Positions 55,503-64,000 of a DNA stretch of 64,000 nucleotides are shown one piece after another. The translations under genes and the position numbers were made by a program. This DNA comes from Virgisporangium aurantiacum. Lineage in GTDB: Bacteria; Actinomycetota; Actinomycetes; Mycobacteriales; Micromonosporaceae. The number at the start of each line of letters is the position of its first letter. Within the stretch, counting starts at the first letter, position 1. The notes beneath the pieces are model-generated. The model was not told the DNA's origin. It made no database searches and saw nothing but the letters and a program-made list of their open reading frames with translations. The stretch is taken from the NCBI RefSeq assembly GCF_016863635.1, contig NZ_BOPG01000065.1, positions 1 to 64,000 on the forward strand, read 5' to 3'.

Positions 55503-55634
55503 TGTTGATGCCCGTGCGGGGCGCGTAACCGTACGCTTCAGCGGCGCGTTGAGATCTAGACCCGACTTCGCGCGTCAATCCGTCGTTGACCGAACATCCG
55601 CGCCGACACCCAGCCGGCGCTTGAAGGAGAGAGC

Positions 55635-57014
<1,380 letters not shown>

Positions 57015-57043
57015 GTTTCAGCACGTCACGGCCTGGGTACTGA

Positions 57044-57073
57044 GGACCTCCACATCGATTGATGTGGAGGTCC
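57044..57073 (+). promoter_or_regulatory. 13-bp perfect hairpin ending glyS and covering the Shine-Dalgarno of the next gene
   Basis: Arms 57044-57056 and 57061-57073 are exact complements with loop GATT. The downstream arm contains GGAGGT (57067-57072), the Shine-Dalgarno for the GTG at 57079. It can act as glyS terminator and, on read-through, would hide the ribosome binding site. Confidence 0.75.
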
Positions 57074-57078
57074 CCGCC

Positions 57079-58494
57079 GTGTCCGTCCTCGATCGGTTCC
57101 CGACCAAGCACCTGCCCCCGGTCTCCACCCGCGACGTGCCCGAACCCCCGCGCTCGCTGTGGCGGGTCATCGGACCGGGCGTCGTCGCCGCCGGCGTCGG
57201 CCTGGCGTCCGGCGAGTTCATCCTCTGGCCCTACATCGCCTCCCAGGTGGGGCTGGTGTTTCTGTGGGCCGCGTTCGTCGGCATCGTCACCCAGTGGTTC
57301 ATCAACATGGAGATCGAGCGCTACACGCTGGCCACCGGCGAGACCGCGCTGACCGGATTCTCCCGTTTCTGGCGTCATTGGGGTCTGGTGTTCGCCATCA
57401 TGATCTACTTCGCGAACCTCTGGCCCGGCTGGGCGACCAGCTCGGCGACGATGGTGACCTACCTGTTCGGCGGCGACGCCACCTGGATCGCGATCGGCAT
57501 GCTCGTCGTGATCGGGATAACCCTGACGCTGGCGCCGGTGGTCTACGTCGCCCTGGAACGGGTCGAGTTCGTCAAGGTCGGGCTCGTGCTGCTGTTCATC
57601 GTGGTGGCGGTCGTGTTCGCGATCACCGCCGGCGCGTGGGGCGAGTTGCCGAAGAACGTCACCGGGCCGGAGTTCCCGGCGGAGGAACTGGGCTTCGCGT
57701 TGGTGCTGTCGGCGCTGGTGTTCGCGGGCGCGGGCGGCGGCCAGAACCTGTGCCAGAGCAACTGGATCCGCGACAAGGGCTACGGCCTCGGCGCCTACGT
57801 GCCCCGGCTGGTCAGCCCGGTGACGGGCAAGGAGGAGGCGGCGCCCGACGCCGGTGCCGGATTCATCTTCGAGCCGGACGAGGCCAACCTGGGCCGGTGG
57901 CGGCGCTGGTGGAAGATCGCGAACATCGAGCAGGCCGTGACGTTCGGGGCGATCTCGTTCATCACGATCGTTTTCATGTCGATGCTCGCCTACTCGACGG
58001 TGTACGGCCAGGAGGGGCTCGGCAACAGCGTCGCGTTCCTGGAGGCCGAGGGCGAGGCGCTGAAGGACGCCGTGGCGCCGTGGTTCGGGACGCTGTTCTG
58101 GGTGATCGGCGCGCTGTCGCTGTTCGCCGCCGCGATGGGCATCGTCGACTACACCAGCCGGGTGGCCGCCGACGTCCTGAAGACCTGCTACCTGCCCCGG
58201 TTCTCCGAGAGCAAGATCTATTTCGGACTGGTGTGGGGCCTCGTGGTCATCGGCTGCGCGATCCTGCTCGCCGGCTTCGACCAGCCGCTGGTGCTGCTGG
58301 TGATCTCCGCCTGCGTCGGCGGCGGGATGATGTTCATCTACTCGATCCTGCTGCTGGTGCTGAACCGCCGGGTCCTCCCCGACGCGATCCGCATCCGGTC
58401 GTTCCGGGTGGCCGCGCTGGTATGGGCGGTGCTGCTGTTCGGCGTGTTCTCGGTGCTGACGGTGTGGCAGCAGGGGCAGAAACTCTTCGAGTAG
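57079..58494 (+). CDS. Nramp-family transporter, non-canonical
   Basis: About 471 residues with ten to eleven membrane helices. The first helix resembles Nramp (GPGVVAAGVGLASGEFILWP) but lacks the metal-binding DPGN motif, and helix 6 reads AGAGGGQNLCQSNW in place of the usual MPHN, so transport of Mn2+ or Fe2+ by the standard site is unlikely. A soluble loop of about 60 residues (PRLVSPVTGKEEAAPDAG) is inserted mid-protein. GTG at 57079 with GGAGGT eight to nine bases upstream; GTG at 57064 lies inside a hairpin. Confidence 0.85.
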   Translation: MSVLDRFPTKHLPPVSTRDVPEPPRSLWRVIGPGVVAAGVGLASGEFILWPYIASQVGLVFLWAAFVGIVTQWFINMEIERYTLATGETALTGFSRFWRHWGLVFAIMIYFANLWPGWATSSATMVTYLFGGDATWIAIGMLVVIGITLTLAPVVYVALERVEFVKVGLVLLFIVVAVVFAITAGAWGELPKNVTGPEFPAEELGFALVLSALVFAGAGGGQNLCQSNWIRDKGYGLGAYVPRLVSPVTGKEEAAPDAGAGFIFEPDEANLGRWRRWWKIANIEQAVTFGAISFITIVFMSMLAYSTVYGQEGLGNSVAFLEAEGEALKDAVAPWFGTLFWVIGALSLFAAAMGIVDYTSRVAADVLKTCYLPRFSESKIYFGLVWGLVVIGCAILLAGFDQPLVLLVISACVGGGMMFIYSILLLVLNRRVLPDAIRIRSFRVAALVWAVLLFGVFSVLTVWQQGQKLFE

Positions 58495-58503
58495 TTTTGG
58501 TTC

Positions 58504-59649
58504 ATGCAGATCGGTCCGTTCGAGGTGACGCCGCCGGTGGTGCTCGCCCCGATGGCGGGCATCACCAACGTCGCCTTCCGGAAGCTCTGCCGCGAGCAGG
58601 GTGCCGGCGTCTACGTCTGCGAGATGGTGACCACGCGCGGCATCGTCGAGCGCAACCCGAAGTCGCTGCGCATGATCGCGTTCGACGCCGACGAGAACCC
58701 GCGCAGCCTGCAGGTGTACGGGGTCGACCCGGCCGTGGTGGGCCGCGCGGTCGCCATCGTCGCCGACGAGGGCCTGGCCGACCACGTCGACATCAACTTC
58801 GGCTGCCCGGTGCCGAAGGTGACCCGCCGCGGGGGTGGCGCCGCGCTGCCCTGGCGTCACAAACTCTTCGAGCGCATCGTGACGGCGGCCGTGAGGGCCG
58901 CCGCACCCTCCGGTGTCCCGGTGACGATCAAGATGCGCATGGGCATCGACGACGACCACCTGACCTACCGGCGGGTCGGGCTGATCGCGCAGGAGGCCGG
59001 CGTCAAGGCGGTGGCGCTGCACGCGCGGACGGCCGCCCAGCGCTACTCCGGCACCGCCCACTGGGACGCGATCGCCGACCTGGTGTCCGTGCTGGACGTG
59101 CCCGTGCTGGGCAACGGCGACATCTGGGAGGCCGACGACGCGCTGCGCATGGTCGCCGAGACCGGCTGCGCCGGCGTGGTGGTGGGCCGCGGCTGCCTCG
59201 GGCGCCCGTGGCTGTTCGCCGACCTGGCGGCCGCGTTCGCCGGGTCGTCGCACCGCGTGATGCCTTCGCTGGGCGAGGTGGCCCAGGTGATGCGCAGGCA
59301 CGCCGCCCTGTTGGTGGAGTGGTTCGTCACCGAGGTCGACCCGCGCGGGCGGATCACCAGCGAGCACCACGCGTGCGCCGACTTCCGCAAGCACGTCGCC
59401 TGGTACCTGAAAGGATTCCCGGTGGGCGGGGAACTGCGGCGCGCGCTGGCGATGGTCTCGTCGCTGGCCGAGCTCGACGACCTGCTGGGCAAGCTCGACC
59501 CGGCGGTCCCGTTCCCGGAGAGCGAGCTGGGCCACCCGAGGGGTCGCACCAACGCCCCGGGCAAGGTCGCCCTGCCCGAGCACTGGATAGAGGACGCCGA
59601 CAGCGACGAGGTCCCGACCGGCGCCGAGATGGAACACAGCGGCGGCTGA
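58504..59649 (+). CDS. dusB: tRNA-dihydrouridine synthase B
   Basis: 381-residue FMN-dependent TIM-barrel enzyme. APMAGITNVAFRKLC at the N-terminus, the catalytic Cys in NFGCPVPKVTRRGGGAAL, KMRMGID, HARTAAQRYSG and GNGDIWEADDA are all DusB features. It starts nine bases after the transporter gene. Confidence 0.94.
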   Translation: MQIGPFEVTPPVVLAPMAGITNVAFRKLCREQGAGVYVCEMVTTRGIVERNPKSLRMIAFDADENPRSLQVYGVDPAVVGRAVAIVADEGLADHVDINFGCPVPKVTRRGGGAALPWRHKLFERIVTAAVRAAAPSGVPVTIKMRMGIDDDHLTYRRVGLIAQEAGVKAVALHARTAAQRYSGTAHWDAIADLVSVLDVPVLGNGDIWEADDALRMVAETGCAGVVVGRGCLGRPWLFADLAAAFAGSSHRVMPSLGEVAQVMRRHAALLVEWFVTEVDPRGRITSEHHACADFRKHVAWYLKGFPVGGELRRALAMVSSLAELDDLLGKLDPAVPFPESELGHPRGRTNAPGKVALPEHWIEDADSDEVPTGAEMEHSGG

Positions 59650-59689
59650 GGGGGTGCGCCGACCGGGCCCGTCGAGGCAAGGTAGGGGG

Positions 59690-59965
59690 ATGTGTCGGAA
59701 CATCCGTGTGCTCCACAACTTCGAGCCGCCCGCCACCGAGGACGAGGTCGAGGCGGCCGCCCTCCAGTACGTGCGGAAGGTGAGCGGTACCACCAAGCCG
59801 TCGGCGGCGAATCAGGAGGCGTTCGACGAGGCGGTTCGGGTGGTCGCCGAGGCGACCCGGGCGCTGCTCGAGAGTCTCACCACGAAGGCGCCGCCGCGCG
59901 ATCGTGAGGTGGAGGCGGCGAAGGCCAAGGCCCGGGCGGCCGAGCGCTACGGCGTCCGCGCCTGA
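59690..59965 (+). CDS. DUF2277 domain-containing protein
   Basis: 91 residues, matching the DUF2277 pattern CRNIRVLHNFEPPATEDEV ... QYVRKVSG ... KPSAANQEAF ... PPRDREVEAAKAKARA. ATG at 59690 with AGGTAGGGGG upstream. Function unknown. Confidence 0.88.
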   Translation: MCRNIRVLHNFEPPATEDEVEAAALQYVRKVSGTTKPSAANQEAFDEAVRVVAEATRALLESLTTKAPPRDREVEAAKAKARAAERYGVRA

Positions 59966-59967
59966 CC

Positions 59968-60363
59968 GTGACGCGGTGGGCCTGCCCGGAGTGTGAGCGG
60001 GAATTCGACCGCGCCCGGCAGTCGCACGTGTGCGTGCCCGGCTGCACCGTCGACGACACGTTCCGGGGACGGGAGTGGCAGCGCCCGATCTGCGACGAGA
60101 TCCTGGCGTTCCTCACCGACCTCGGTCCGTTGCACGTCGACGCCGTCGGGGTGGGCGTGTTTCTCAAGCGGCAGCGCAAGCTGGCGGAACTGCGTCCGAT
60201 GGCGCGGGCCCTGTCGGTGAACCTGTGGCTGCCGCGGGTGGTCACCGACCCGCGGGTGCTGCGCCGGTTCGACACCTGGCACGTGCTGCGGCTCACGGGC
60301 GTGGAACAGGTCGACGACCGGGTGCGTGACTGGCTCACCGAGTCGTACGACGCCGCCGGCTGA
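59968..60363 (+). CDS. DUF5655 domain-containing protein with N-terminal CxxC
   Basis: 131 residues. A CPEC plus CVPGC cysteine cluster at the N-terminus suggests a small zinc site; the rest (LHVDAVGVGVFLKRQRKLAELRP) resembles DUF5655 proteins. The GTG lies two bases after the DUF2277 stop. Function unknown. Confidence 0.8.
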   Translation: MTRWACPECEREFDRARQSHVCVPGCTVDDTFRGREWQRPICDEILAFLTDLGPLHVDAVGVGVFLKRQRKLAELRPMARALSVNLWLPRVVTDPRVLRRFDTWHVLRLTGVEQVDDRVRDWLTESYDAAG

Positions 60364-60418
60364 GGCGATCTTGGGCCGGGAGGGGTAGTAGTTAGGTACC
60401 CCAGCGCCGGAGGTGCCC

Positions 60419-63094
60419 ATGGCCGCATCTGTGTTCGTCTACGACTTTGCCGACGGTAACCGGGACATGAAGGACCTGCTCGGCGGCAAGGGCGCGAACC
60501 TCGCCGAGATGAGCAACCTGGGCCTGCCGGTGCCGCCCGGTTTCACCATCACCACCGAAGCCTGCCGGCACTACCTCACCACCGGCGATGTTCCGCCGGA
60601 ACTGGCCGAAGAGGTCGGCGAACACCTGAAGACCCTCGAAGAGACGATGGGCAAGCGGCTCGGCGACCCGGCCGACCCGCTGCTCGTGTCGGTGCGGTCG
60701 GGCGCCGCGTTCTCGATGCCGGGAATGATGGAGACGGTGCTCAACGTCGGCCTCTCCGACGCGAGCGTCACCGGGCTGGCCGAGCGCACCGGCAACGAGC
60801 GGTTCGCCTGGGACTCCTACCGCCGGCTCATCCAGATGTTCGGCCGCACCGTCTGCGACGTGCCGGCCGAGGCGTTCGAGAACGCGCTCGACGAAGCGCG
60901 GACGTCGAACAAGGTCGAACACGACACCGGGCTCGACACGACAGCGATGAAGGAACTCGTGACGGCGTTCAAGGAGATCTTCGCCGCGCACGCCGGCCGC
61001 GACTTCCCGCAGGATCCGCGCGAGCAGCTGGAACTGGCCACCCGCGCGGTGTTCGACTCGTGGAACGCCGACCGGGCGGTGCTGTACCGGCGCCAGGAAC
61101 GCATTCCCGCCGACGCGGGCACGGCGGTCAACGTCGTCGCGATGGTGTTCGGGAACATGGGCGACGATTCGGGGACGGGTGTGGCGTTCACGCGCGACCC
61201 CGGCACCGGCGCGCAGGGCGTCTACGGCGACTACCTGCAGAACGCGCAGGGCGAGGACGTCGTGGCCGGCATCCGCAACACGGTTCCGCTCGGCGACCTG
61301 GAACGCATCGACAAGGCCGTCTTCGACGAGCTGTTGCGGACGATGTCCACATTGGAGGATCACTACCGCGACCTGTGCGACATCGAGTTCACCGTCGAGC
61401 GGGGCAAGCTGTGGATGCTGCAGACGCGCGTCGGCAAGCGCACGGCCGCCGCCGCGTTCACGATCGCCACGCAACTGCTCGACGAGGGCGTCATCGACCT
61501 CGACGAGGCGCTGCGCCGCGTCACCGGGGCCCAGCTCGGCCAGCTGATGTTCCCGACGTTCGTCGTGGACGGCGACCTGAAGCCGGTGGCGCGCGGGGTC
61601 GCGGCGTCGCCGGGCGCCGCCGTGGGCAAGGCCGTGTTCGACTCTGGCCGCGCGGCGGAGCTGGGCGCGGCGGGCGAGAACGTCATCCTGGTGCGCCGGG
61701 AGACCAACCCCGACGACCTGCCCGGCATGATCGCGGCGCAGGGCGTGCTCACCAGCCGCGGCGGCAAGACCTCGCACGCGGCGGTGGTGGCCCGCGGCAT
61801 GGGCAAGACGTGCGTCTGCGGCGCCGACAAGCTGGATGTCGACGTCCACAGTCGACAGTTCACAGTGGACGGTCAGACCGTGAACGAGGGCGACGTGGTG
61901 TCGATCGACGGCAGCACCGGCGACGTGTACCTCGGTGAGGTGCCGGTCGAGCCGTCCCTCGTGGTCCGCTACTTCGAGGGCGACGTCGAGCCCGACAGCG
62001 ATCCGCTGCTCCACGCGGTCCACGCGCTTCTGACCCACGCCGACCGGAAGCGGGCGCTGAACGTCCGCACGAACGCCGACACCGGCGCCGACGCCGCGCG
62101 GGCGCGGCGGTTCGGCGCCGAGGGGATCGGCCTGTGCCGCACCGAGCACATGTTCCTCGGCGAGCGCCGGCCGCTGATCGAGCGCCTGATCCTCGCCGCC
62201 GACGACGAGGAGCGGCAGAAGGCGCTCGACGAGCTGCGGCCGTTGCAGCGCAAGGACTTCACGTCGTTGCTGCGCGAGATGAGCGGGCTGCCGGTGACGA
62301 TCCGGTTGATCGACCCGCCGCTGCACGAGTTCCTACCGTCCCTTGTGGACCTGTCGGTGAAGGTGGCCGTCGCGAAGGAACGGGGTGAGGACCCGGGCCG
62401 CGACGGGAAACTGCTCGTCGCGGTGCGCCGCATGCACGAGGAGAACCCGATGCTGGGCCTGCGCGGCGTGCGGCTCGGGCTGGTGGTGCCGGGCCTGTTC
62501 GACATGCAGGTCCGCGCGGTGGCCGAGGCGGCGAAGGAGGTGCGGGCCGCCGGCGGCGACCCGCGGCCGGAGATCATGGTGCCGCTGGTCGGCGCCGTGC
62601 AGGAACTGGAGACCGTGAAGGCCGCGGCCGAGCGGGTGATCGCCGACGTCGATCCCGGCGTCGACGTGCTGATCGGCACGATGATCGAGCTGCCGCGGGC
62701 GGCCCTGACCGCCGGCCAGATCGCGACCGCGGCCGAGTTCTTCTCGTTCGGCACCAACGACCTGACCCAGCTCGGCTGGGGCTTCTCCCGCGACGACGTG
62801 GAGAGCTCGTTCTTCGCCCGCTACCTGGAACTGGGCATCTTCGGCGTCTCGCCGTTCGAGTCGATCGACACCGAGGGCGTCGGGCGGCTCATCCGCATCG
62901 CGGTCGCCGAAGGGCGGGAAACGCGCCCCGACCTGAAGGTCGGTGTGTGCGGCGAGCACGGCGGGGATCCGGAATCGGTCCACTTCTTCGCCGACGCCGG
63001 ACTCGACTACGTTTCCTGTTCGCCGTTCCGGGTACCGGTGGCCCGGATCGAAGCGGGACGGGCCGCCGTCGGCGGAAGCACAACCACGCATTGA
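60419..63094 (+). CDS. ppdK: Pyruvate, phosphate dikinase
   Basis: 891 residues. N-terminal ATP-grasp domain (GGKGANLAEM, VSVRSGAAFSMPGMMETVLN, AFTRDPGTGA), phospho-His domain with catalytic His in SRGGKTSHAAVVARGMGK, and C-terminal PEP/pyruvate barrel (LCRTEHMF, CGEHGG). Interconverts pyruvate, ATP and Pi with PEP, AMP and PPi. ATG at 60419 lies five bases after GGAGG; a GTG at 60413 is possible. Confidence 0.96.
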   Translation: MAASVFVYDFADGNRDMKDLLGGKGANLAEMSNLGLPVPPGFTITTEACRHYLTTGDVPPELAEEVGEHLKTLEETMGKRLGDPADPLLVSVRSGAAFSMPGMMETVLNVGLSDASVTGLAERTGNERFAWDSYRRLIQMFGRTVCDVPAEAFENALDEARTSNKVEHDTGLDTTAMKELVTAFKEIFAAHAGRDFPQDPREQLELATRAVFDSWNADRAVLYRRQERIPADAGTAVNVVAMVFGNMGDDSGTGVAFTRDPGTGAQGVYGDYLQNAQGEDVVAGIRNTVPLGDLERIDKAVFDELLRTMSTLEDHYRDLCDIEFTVERGKLWMLQTRVGKRTAAAAFTIATQLLDEGVIDLDEALRRVTGAQLGQLMFPTFVVDGDLKPVARGVAASPGAAVGKAVFDSGRAAELGAAGENVILVRRETNPDDLPGMIAAQGVLTSRGGKTSHAAVVARGMGKTCVCGADKLDVDVHSRQFTVDGQTVNEGDVVSIDGSTGDVYLGEVPVEPSLVVRYFEGDVEPDSDPLLHAVHALLTHADRKRALNVRTNADTGADAARARRFGAEGIGLCRTEHMFLGERRPLIERLILAADDEERQKALDELRPLQRKDFTSLLREMSGLPVTIRLIDPPLHEFLPSLVDLSVKVAVAKERGEDPGRDGKLLVAVRRMHEENPMLGLRGVRLGLVVPGLFDMQVRAVAEAAKEVRAAGGDPRPEIMVPLVGAVQELETVKAAAERVIADVDPGVDVLIGTMIELPRAALTAGQIATAAEFFSFGTNDLTQLGWGFSRDDVESSFFARYLELGIFGVSPFESIDTEGVGRLIRIAVAEGRETRPDLKVGVCGEHGGDPESVHFFADAGLDYVSCSPFRVPVARIEAGRAAVGGSTTTH
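61845..61869. repeat. Two degenerate TCCACAGTGGA-like sites in tandem within ppdK
   Basis: TCCACAGTCGA at 61845-61855 and TTCACAGTGGA at 61859-61869 each differ from the 11-mer by one base. Confidence 0.45.
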
Positions 63095-63141
63095 GCCATC
63101 GCGAAGCGTAGTATTTCCTCACTTTCGGCCCCCGGAGGGAC

Positions 63142-63507
63142 ATGCGGATGGGAAGTCGATGGCTCGGCATCGTCGTTGACTCGAGCGACCCCGCCCGGCT
63201 CGCCCGGTGGTGGGCCGAGGTGCTCGGTTACCACGTGACCTTCGAGGATCCCGGCCTGGTGTCGATCGCCGGTGACGACAAGACCCATCCCGGCATCGCG
63301 TTCGTGTCCGTGCCGGAGGCGAAGGCCGGCAAGAACCGGCTGCACCTCGACCTGGAGCCCGACGACCAGCCGGCCGAGATCGAGCGGCTGGTCGACATGG
63401 GCGCCCGGCACGTCGACATCGGGCAGCCGGCCGATCGCGGCTGGACCGTGCTCGCCGACCCGGAGGGCAACGAGTTCTGCGTCCTCCGGGGCGGGAAGAC
63501 ACCGTGA
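63142..63507 (+). CDS. VOC-family (glyoxalase/bleomycin-resistance-like) protein
   Basis: 121 residues with one vicinal-oxygen-chelate fold (LGIVVDSSDPARLARWWAEVLG, RLHLDLEPDD, VLADPEGNEFCVL). Substrate not evident. ATG at 63142 with GGAGGGA upstream. Its stop overlaps the next start (GTGA). Confidence 0.87.
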   Translation: MRMGSRWLGIVVDSSDPARLARWWAEVLGYHVTFEDPGLVSIAGDDKTHPGIAFVSVPEAKAGKNRLHLDLEPDDQPAEIERLVDMGARHVDIGQPADRGWTVLADPEGNEFCVLRGGKTP

Positions 63508-64000
63508 CCGCCGACTCGTCCGCTGAAGAGATACTGCGGCGCGAGCCCGCCGGCGGCGCGCCACCGGTCGACGAGGGGCCGCCGGGTCGGGTCGGATTCG
63601 GGCAGGTCTACCGGTGGGGGATCGCCGCGGCGCTCGGTGTGCTGAGCGTCGCGCTGGCGGCGTTCGCCGTCTACGCGGTGCGCAGCGTGCTGGTCCTGGT
63701 GATCATCGCGCTGTTCATCGCGGTCGGGCTCGATCCGGCGGTGCGGTGGCTGGTGCGGCGCGGGTTCCGGCGCGGGGTCGCGGTCGGGATCATCTTCCTG
63801 GCGGCGTTCGGGATGCTCGCCGGGTTCCTGGCGGCCGTCATCCCGCCGCTGCTGCGCGAGGGCGGCGACCTGTTCACCAACCTGCCCGGCTACGTGGAGC
63901 GGCTGCCCGAGCAGTCCAGCCTCTACCGCGACCTGGCCGAGCGGTACCACTTCACCGAGAAGCTCAGCCAGTACGCCGCGAACATCCCGCAGAAGCTGGT
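63504..64000 (+). CDS. AI-2E family transporter, N-terminal part (runs off right edge)
   Basis: An open frame of 165 codons starts at GTG 63504 and continues past the window end. After about 38 polar residues come helices typical of AI-2E/PerM family proteins (WGIAAALGVLSVALAAFAVY; VLVLVIIALFIAVGLDPAV; GVAVGIIFLAAFGMLAGFLAAVIPPLL) and then the extracytoplasmic helical region. The motif LDPAVRWLVRRGFRRG is characteristic. Function beyond the family name is uncertain. Confidence 0.85.
   Translation, partial: MTADSSAEEILRREPAGGAPPVDEGPPGRVGFGQVYRWGIAAALGVLSVALAAFAVYAVRSVLVLVIIALFIAVGLDPAVRWLVRRGFRRGVAVGIIFLAAFGMLAGFLAAVIPPLLREGGDLFTNLPGYVERLPEQSSLYRDLAERYHFTEKLSQYAANIPQKL

Noticed and set aside
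55503..55634. Possible T-box leader upstream of glyS
   Set aside because: The conserved T-box sequence (TGGNACCGCG) and specifier stem are not present.
60366..60373. GATCTTGG resembling one arm of the palindromic repeats
   Set aside because: No complementary arm is found nearby and the match is too short.

Overview
The window is very GC-rich with strong third-position G/C bias, frequent GTG starts, and many GTGA/ATGA stop-start overlaps, all typical of an actinomycete. Gene content and order (lepA; hemW; hrcA-dnaJ; rsmE; phoH-ybeY-CorC-like-CDA-like-era-recO-uppS; arsR-zur; glyS) match the conserved chromosomal block known from Mycobacterium tuberculosis (roughly Rv2404c to Rv2357c). The Micromonosporaceae-like additions and the palindromic intergenic repeats suggest a Micromonosporaceae chromosome (family-level inference only). 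I see no rRNA, tRNA, CRISPR array, insertion sequence or prophage.

Layout. 1-5.9 kb: tail of an unknown gene, a GGDEF/EAL c-di-GMP protein, a small hypothetical with an ATP-dependent DNA ligase, a proline-rich membrane protein and a SURF1 protein. 6-15 kb: a CobB-like amidotransferase lacking its nucleophilic Cys, GNAT, class A PBP, siroheme/SUMT fusion, otsB-otsA, a membrane-anchored hypothetical. 15-22 kb: ettA, thioesterase, YbjN-like protein, lepA, NUDIX, GlsB-like protein. 22-27 kb: a repeat- and terminator-rich intergenic region, PhyH-type dioxygenase, lysozyme-fold protein, enoyl-CoA hydratase, hemW, DUF4870 protein. 27-34.9 kb: CIRCE-hrcA-dnaJ, Na+/H+ antiporter, rsmE, HIT, serine hydrolase, two lipoproteins. 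34.9-40.7 kb: phoH to uppS, a tight plus-strand operon. 40.7-43.6 kb: ykoEDC thiamine-type ECF transporter behind a TPP riboswitch. 43.6-50.3 kb: permease/TIGR03943 pair, hydrolase, SDR, kinase, MarR-GNAT fusion, acyl-CoA dehydrogenase. 50.3-54.2 kb: znuA-znuC-znuB-arsR-zur, read as one zinc-uptake operon with a perfect Zur-type palindrome at its head. 54.3-64 kb: small proteins, glyS, Nramp-like transporter, dusB, DUF2277, DUF5655, ppdK, VOC protein and the start of an AI-2E family transporter that runs off the right edge.

The most unusual signals are non-coding: (i) about 70-bp palindromes with GATCTTGCAGTTGTG arms in four copies and a second family (GATCTTGGACTC arms) in two copies, all between genes; (ii) a shared-core terminator pair at 22 kb; (iii) an over-represented palindromic 11-mer TCCACWGTGGA inside coding regions; (iv) leader hairpins that overlap start signals. 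Coordinates of starts were chosen from family N-termini, Shine-Dalgarno sequences and overlap patterns, and are the least certain part of the annotation.
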